A stretch of DNA of 7,221 nt from Micrococcales bacterium (GTDB taxonomy: Bacteria; Actinomycetota; Actinomycetes; Actinomycetales; Dermatophilaceae). The translations under genes and the position numbers were made by a program. Location of the stretch: contig PMJN01000489.1 of the NCBI GenBank assembly GCA_003157445.1, positions 1 through 7,221 of the forward strand, read 5' to 3'. Under the pieces are notes generated by a model, which was given only the letters and a program-made list of their open reading frames with translations, was not told the origin of the DNA and did not search any database. Positions 6,109-7,221 of this stretch are shown here, piece after piece. Numbering within the stretch: the first letter of the stretch is position 1; every line of letters begins with the position of its first letter.

Positions 6109-6125
6109 AGGGACCTTAGGCCCCT
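6109..6125 (-). terminator. Possible weak terminator of the TOPRIM gene
   Basis: AGGG (6109-6112) pairs with CCCT (6122-6125), and CC (6114-6115) with GG (6119-6120) around a TTA loop, with one A-C mismatch. It lies about 100 bases after the TOPRIM gene's stop on the - strand. It is short and lacks a T-run, so confidence is low. Confidence 0.2.
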
Positions 6126-6128
6126 CCA

Positions 6129-6146
6129 GATCAGGACGTCCTGTTC
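6129..6146. promoter_or_regulatory. Palindromic site, candidate operator
   Basis: CAGGACGTCCTG (6132-6143) is a perfect 12-bp palindrome. Allowing one mismatched pair it extends to 18 bp (GA at 6129-6130 pairs with TC at 6145-6146). It lies between the TOPRIM gene and the DUF2510 gene, about 160 bases upstream of the DUF2510 start. A dimeric repressor site is possible. With no loop it is a poor terminator. Confidence 0.35.
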
Positions 6147-6223
6147 GTTGGCCCCGTTCGCGGCATGCCTTGGAATGAGCCTGGGGTGTGCGACAGCTGG
6201 CATCGGTGACGATCGTGCGCCGT

Positions 6224-7219
6224 TCACCCCACAGGTCGGCTGGTCTGCGACCGGGTTGGCCAAGTGCTCAGGTGGGAACGCGCGGCTGGGCTGATAGCTG
6301 CCCGTTTGGGGCCTGGGCTTGCCGCTGGCGCGATGTGGCTGAAGGCGGCCGTCGTGGCCTGCAGCCGGTGGGCGAGCTCGGTGGCGGGGTGCTGGCTGAA
6401 GAACTGCCCGCCGGCGACCAGCTGAGCGAGCTCGAGAGCCACGTCGTAACCGGCGCTGTCGGCTTCTTGGATCGCGCGGGACAGCAGGGGCCAGTCCAGG
6501 CCGGCTGTGAGCCGGGAGTCGATGGAGGCCGCCAGCTGGCGCCACCTCTGCGGTGGCAACAGCTCCTTCGCCCGGGTGCCTGCGCGTGTAGATGAGCCAT
6601 TGGGGCGTGGTTGCCCTGACTGCTTCGCGCCGTGAAGACCCTGTGCGGTCGCCACGTCTTCAGCCAAGACGAAGTCTGCGGCATTGTCTGTCGCCGGCCG
6701 CGTCTGGGCGGCGCCTTGGCGGCGGGCCCGGACGCCGGAGAGGTTACCGATCTGAGCCTGTGCGCGACCGAGCGGGTCCAGGGTCCATCGCTGGGCGGCA
6801 TCGGCGACCGCTTCCTGTATGGCGTCCCGGCCGGCGCTGGTGCGGGTCGCGGCGTAGTCGATCTGTTCCGCCCATTCGCCCGGGGGTTGGGCGGCGATGA
6901 TGGCGGCGCATTGCGGCAGCAACCCTGGATCTTGGCCGATGTTGCCCAGCCGTTCGTCCAGCAGGTGCCGGCCCAGAGGGTGCGCGTCGTGTAGGCAGGC
7001 CCGTAGCACCATGGGCCCGGCGTGTTCCAGGACCTCAGCAGGATCCTGTCCGCCGACAAGGAGCACATGGCGTGGGGCATCGCCGCGAGCGCACAGCATC
7101 CAGAACGCCCGCTCGGCAGCGATCTCACCGGCCAGATCGGTGTCCGTGGCGACAATGCCTCCGCCGTGCTGGGCCCAGATGTAGGGCCGCAGCCGGTTGG
7201 CCTGGGACGTCGTGAAGGA
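6224..7219 (-). CDS. C-terminal part of a TOPRIM primase-like protein of a conjugative element (5' end outside window)
   Basis: An open - strand frame enters from the right edge and runs 331 codons to a TGA at 6224-6226. Inner Met and alternative starts exist, but the coding signal continues upstream of them to the edge. Near the edge it reads HGGGIVATDTDLAGEIAAERAFW (visible residues 18-40), with TDTD (25-28) matching the DxD metal site of TOPRIM domains. GGQDPAEVLEHAGP (56-69) follows, the DPA..L...G pattern of DnaG-type primases. Residues 85-145 are helical and also primase-like (LLDERL, IIAAQPPGEWAEQI). Residues 240-290 (LDWPLLSRAI, AGYDVALELAQLV) recall the C-terminal tails of actinobacterial MobF/TraA relaxases, with a basic disordered end. 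It may therefore be a primase or a relaxase-primase fusion. The catalytic N-terminal part is not visible, so this cannot be settled here. Confidence 0.75.
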   Translation of the reverse strand, partial: SFTTSQANRLRPYIWAQHGGGIVATDTDLAGEIAAERAFWMLCARGDAPRHVLLVGGQDPAEVLEHAGPMVLRACLHDAHPLGRHLLDERLGNIGQDPGLLPQCAAIIAAQPPGEWAEQIDYAATRTSAGRDAIQEAVADAAQRWTLDPLGRAQAQIGNLSGVRARRQGAAQTRPATDNAADFVLAEDVATAQGLHGAKQSGQPRPNGSSTRAGTRAKELLPPQRWRQLAASIDSRLTAGLDWPLLSRAIQEADSAGYDVALELAQLVAGGQFFSQHPATELAHRLQATTAAFSHIAPAASPGPKRAAISPAARSHLSTWPTRSQTSRPVG

Positions 7220-7221
7220 GG

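Noticed and set aside
5432..6178. 248-codon + strand open frame opposite the DUF2510 gene
   Set aside because: Asp/Gly/Arg-rich antisense of a gene with clear DUF2510 and membrane segments.
6268..7155. Second long - strand open frame over the TOPRIM gene
   Set aside because: It is Pro/Arg/Ser/Thr-rich with no domain signal. The overlapping frame carries TDTD, DPAEVL and the tail motif and continues to the edge.
1..7221. CRISPR array, tRNA, rRNA, insertion-sequence ends or integrase
   Set aside because: I looked for regularly spaced repeats, cloverleaf patterns, terminal inverted repeats with a transposase, and recombinase motifs, and saw none.

Overview
The window is high-GC DNA of actinomycete type. 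The evidence is strong G/C preference at third codon positions, GTG starts, tightly overlapping genes, and families that I know mainly from actinobacteria: a DUF2510 protein, a NYN nuclease with a LOTUS-like domain, and an actinobacterial-style type IV coupling ATPase. The coupling ATPase on the right arm of the window, together with a TOPRIM primase-like protein at the right edge, points to part of an integrative conjugative element or conjugative plasmid. No integrase, attachment site or tRNA is visible, so neither element end can be placed.

Layout, left to right. Bases 2-265 hold the 3' end of an unrecognised + strand gene. After a 307-base gap, bases 573-1847 encode a NYN (PIN-like) RNase with a C-terminal LOTUS/OST-HTH-like domain, preceded by a good ribosome binding site. 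A 364-base gap follows (1848-2211) whose middle is crowded with inverted repeats. Then comes a tight + strand operon: a two-helix membrane protein (2212-2685), a VirD4/TraG-like ATPase without a membrane anchor (2682-4157), and a conserved-looking soluble protein rich in Cys, His and Trp (4157-4789). The overlaps are 4 bases and 1 base. A hairpin just after the third gene may end the operon.

On the - strand, 5000-5968 encodes a DUF2510 membrane protein with an extracytoplasmic C-terminal domain, and 6224-7219 encodes the C-terminal 331 residues of a protein with a TOPRIM active-site remnant. That protein's 5' end lies beyond the right edge. The two - strand genes are separated by 255 bases that contain a direct repeat and a perfect palindrome.

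How they may fit together (inference): the 157-residue membrane protein and the 491-residue ATPase look like the two halves of a normal coupling protein. The split falls in the linker between membrane anchor and motor, so they would act together to feed DNA to a transfer channel. The TOPRIM protein would process or prime the transferred strand. The NYN-LOTUS nuclease and the DUF2510 protein look like cargo or accessory genes. The most interesting points are the two-gene coupling protein and the hairpin cluster directly upstream of it.
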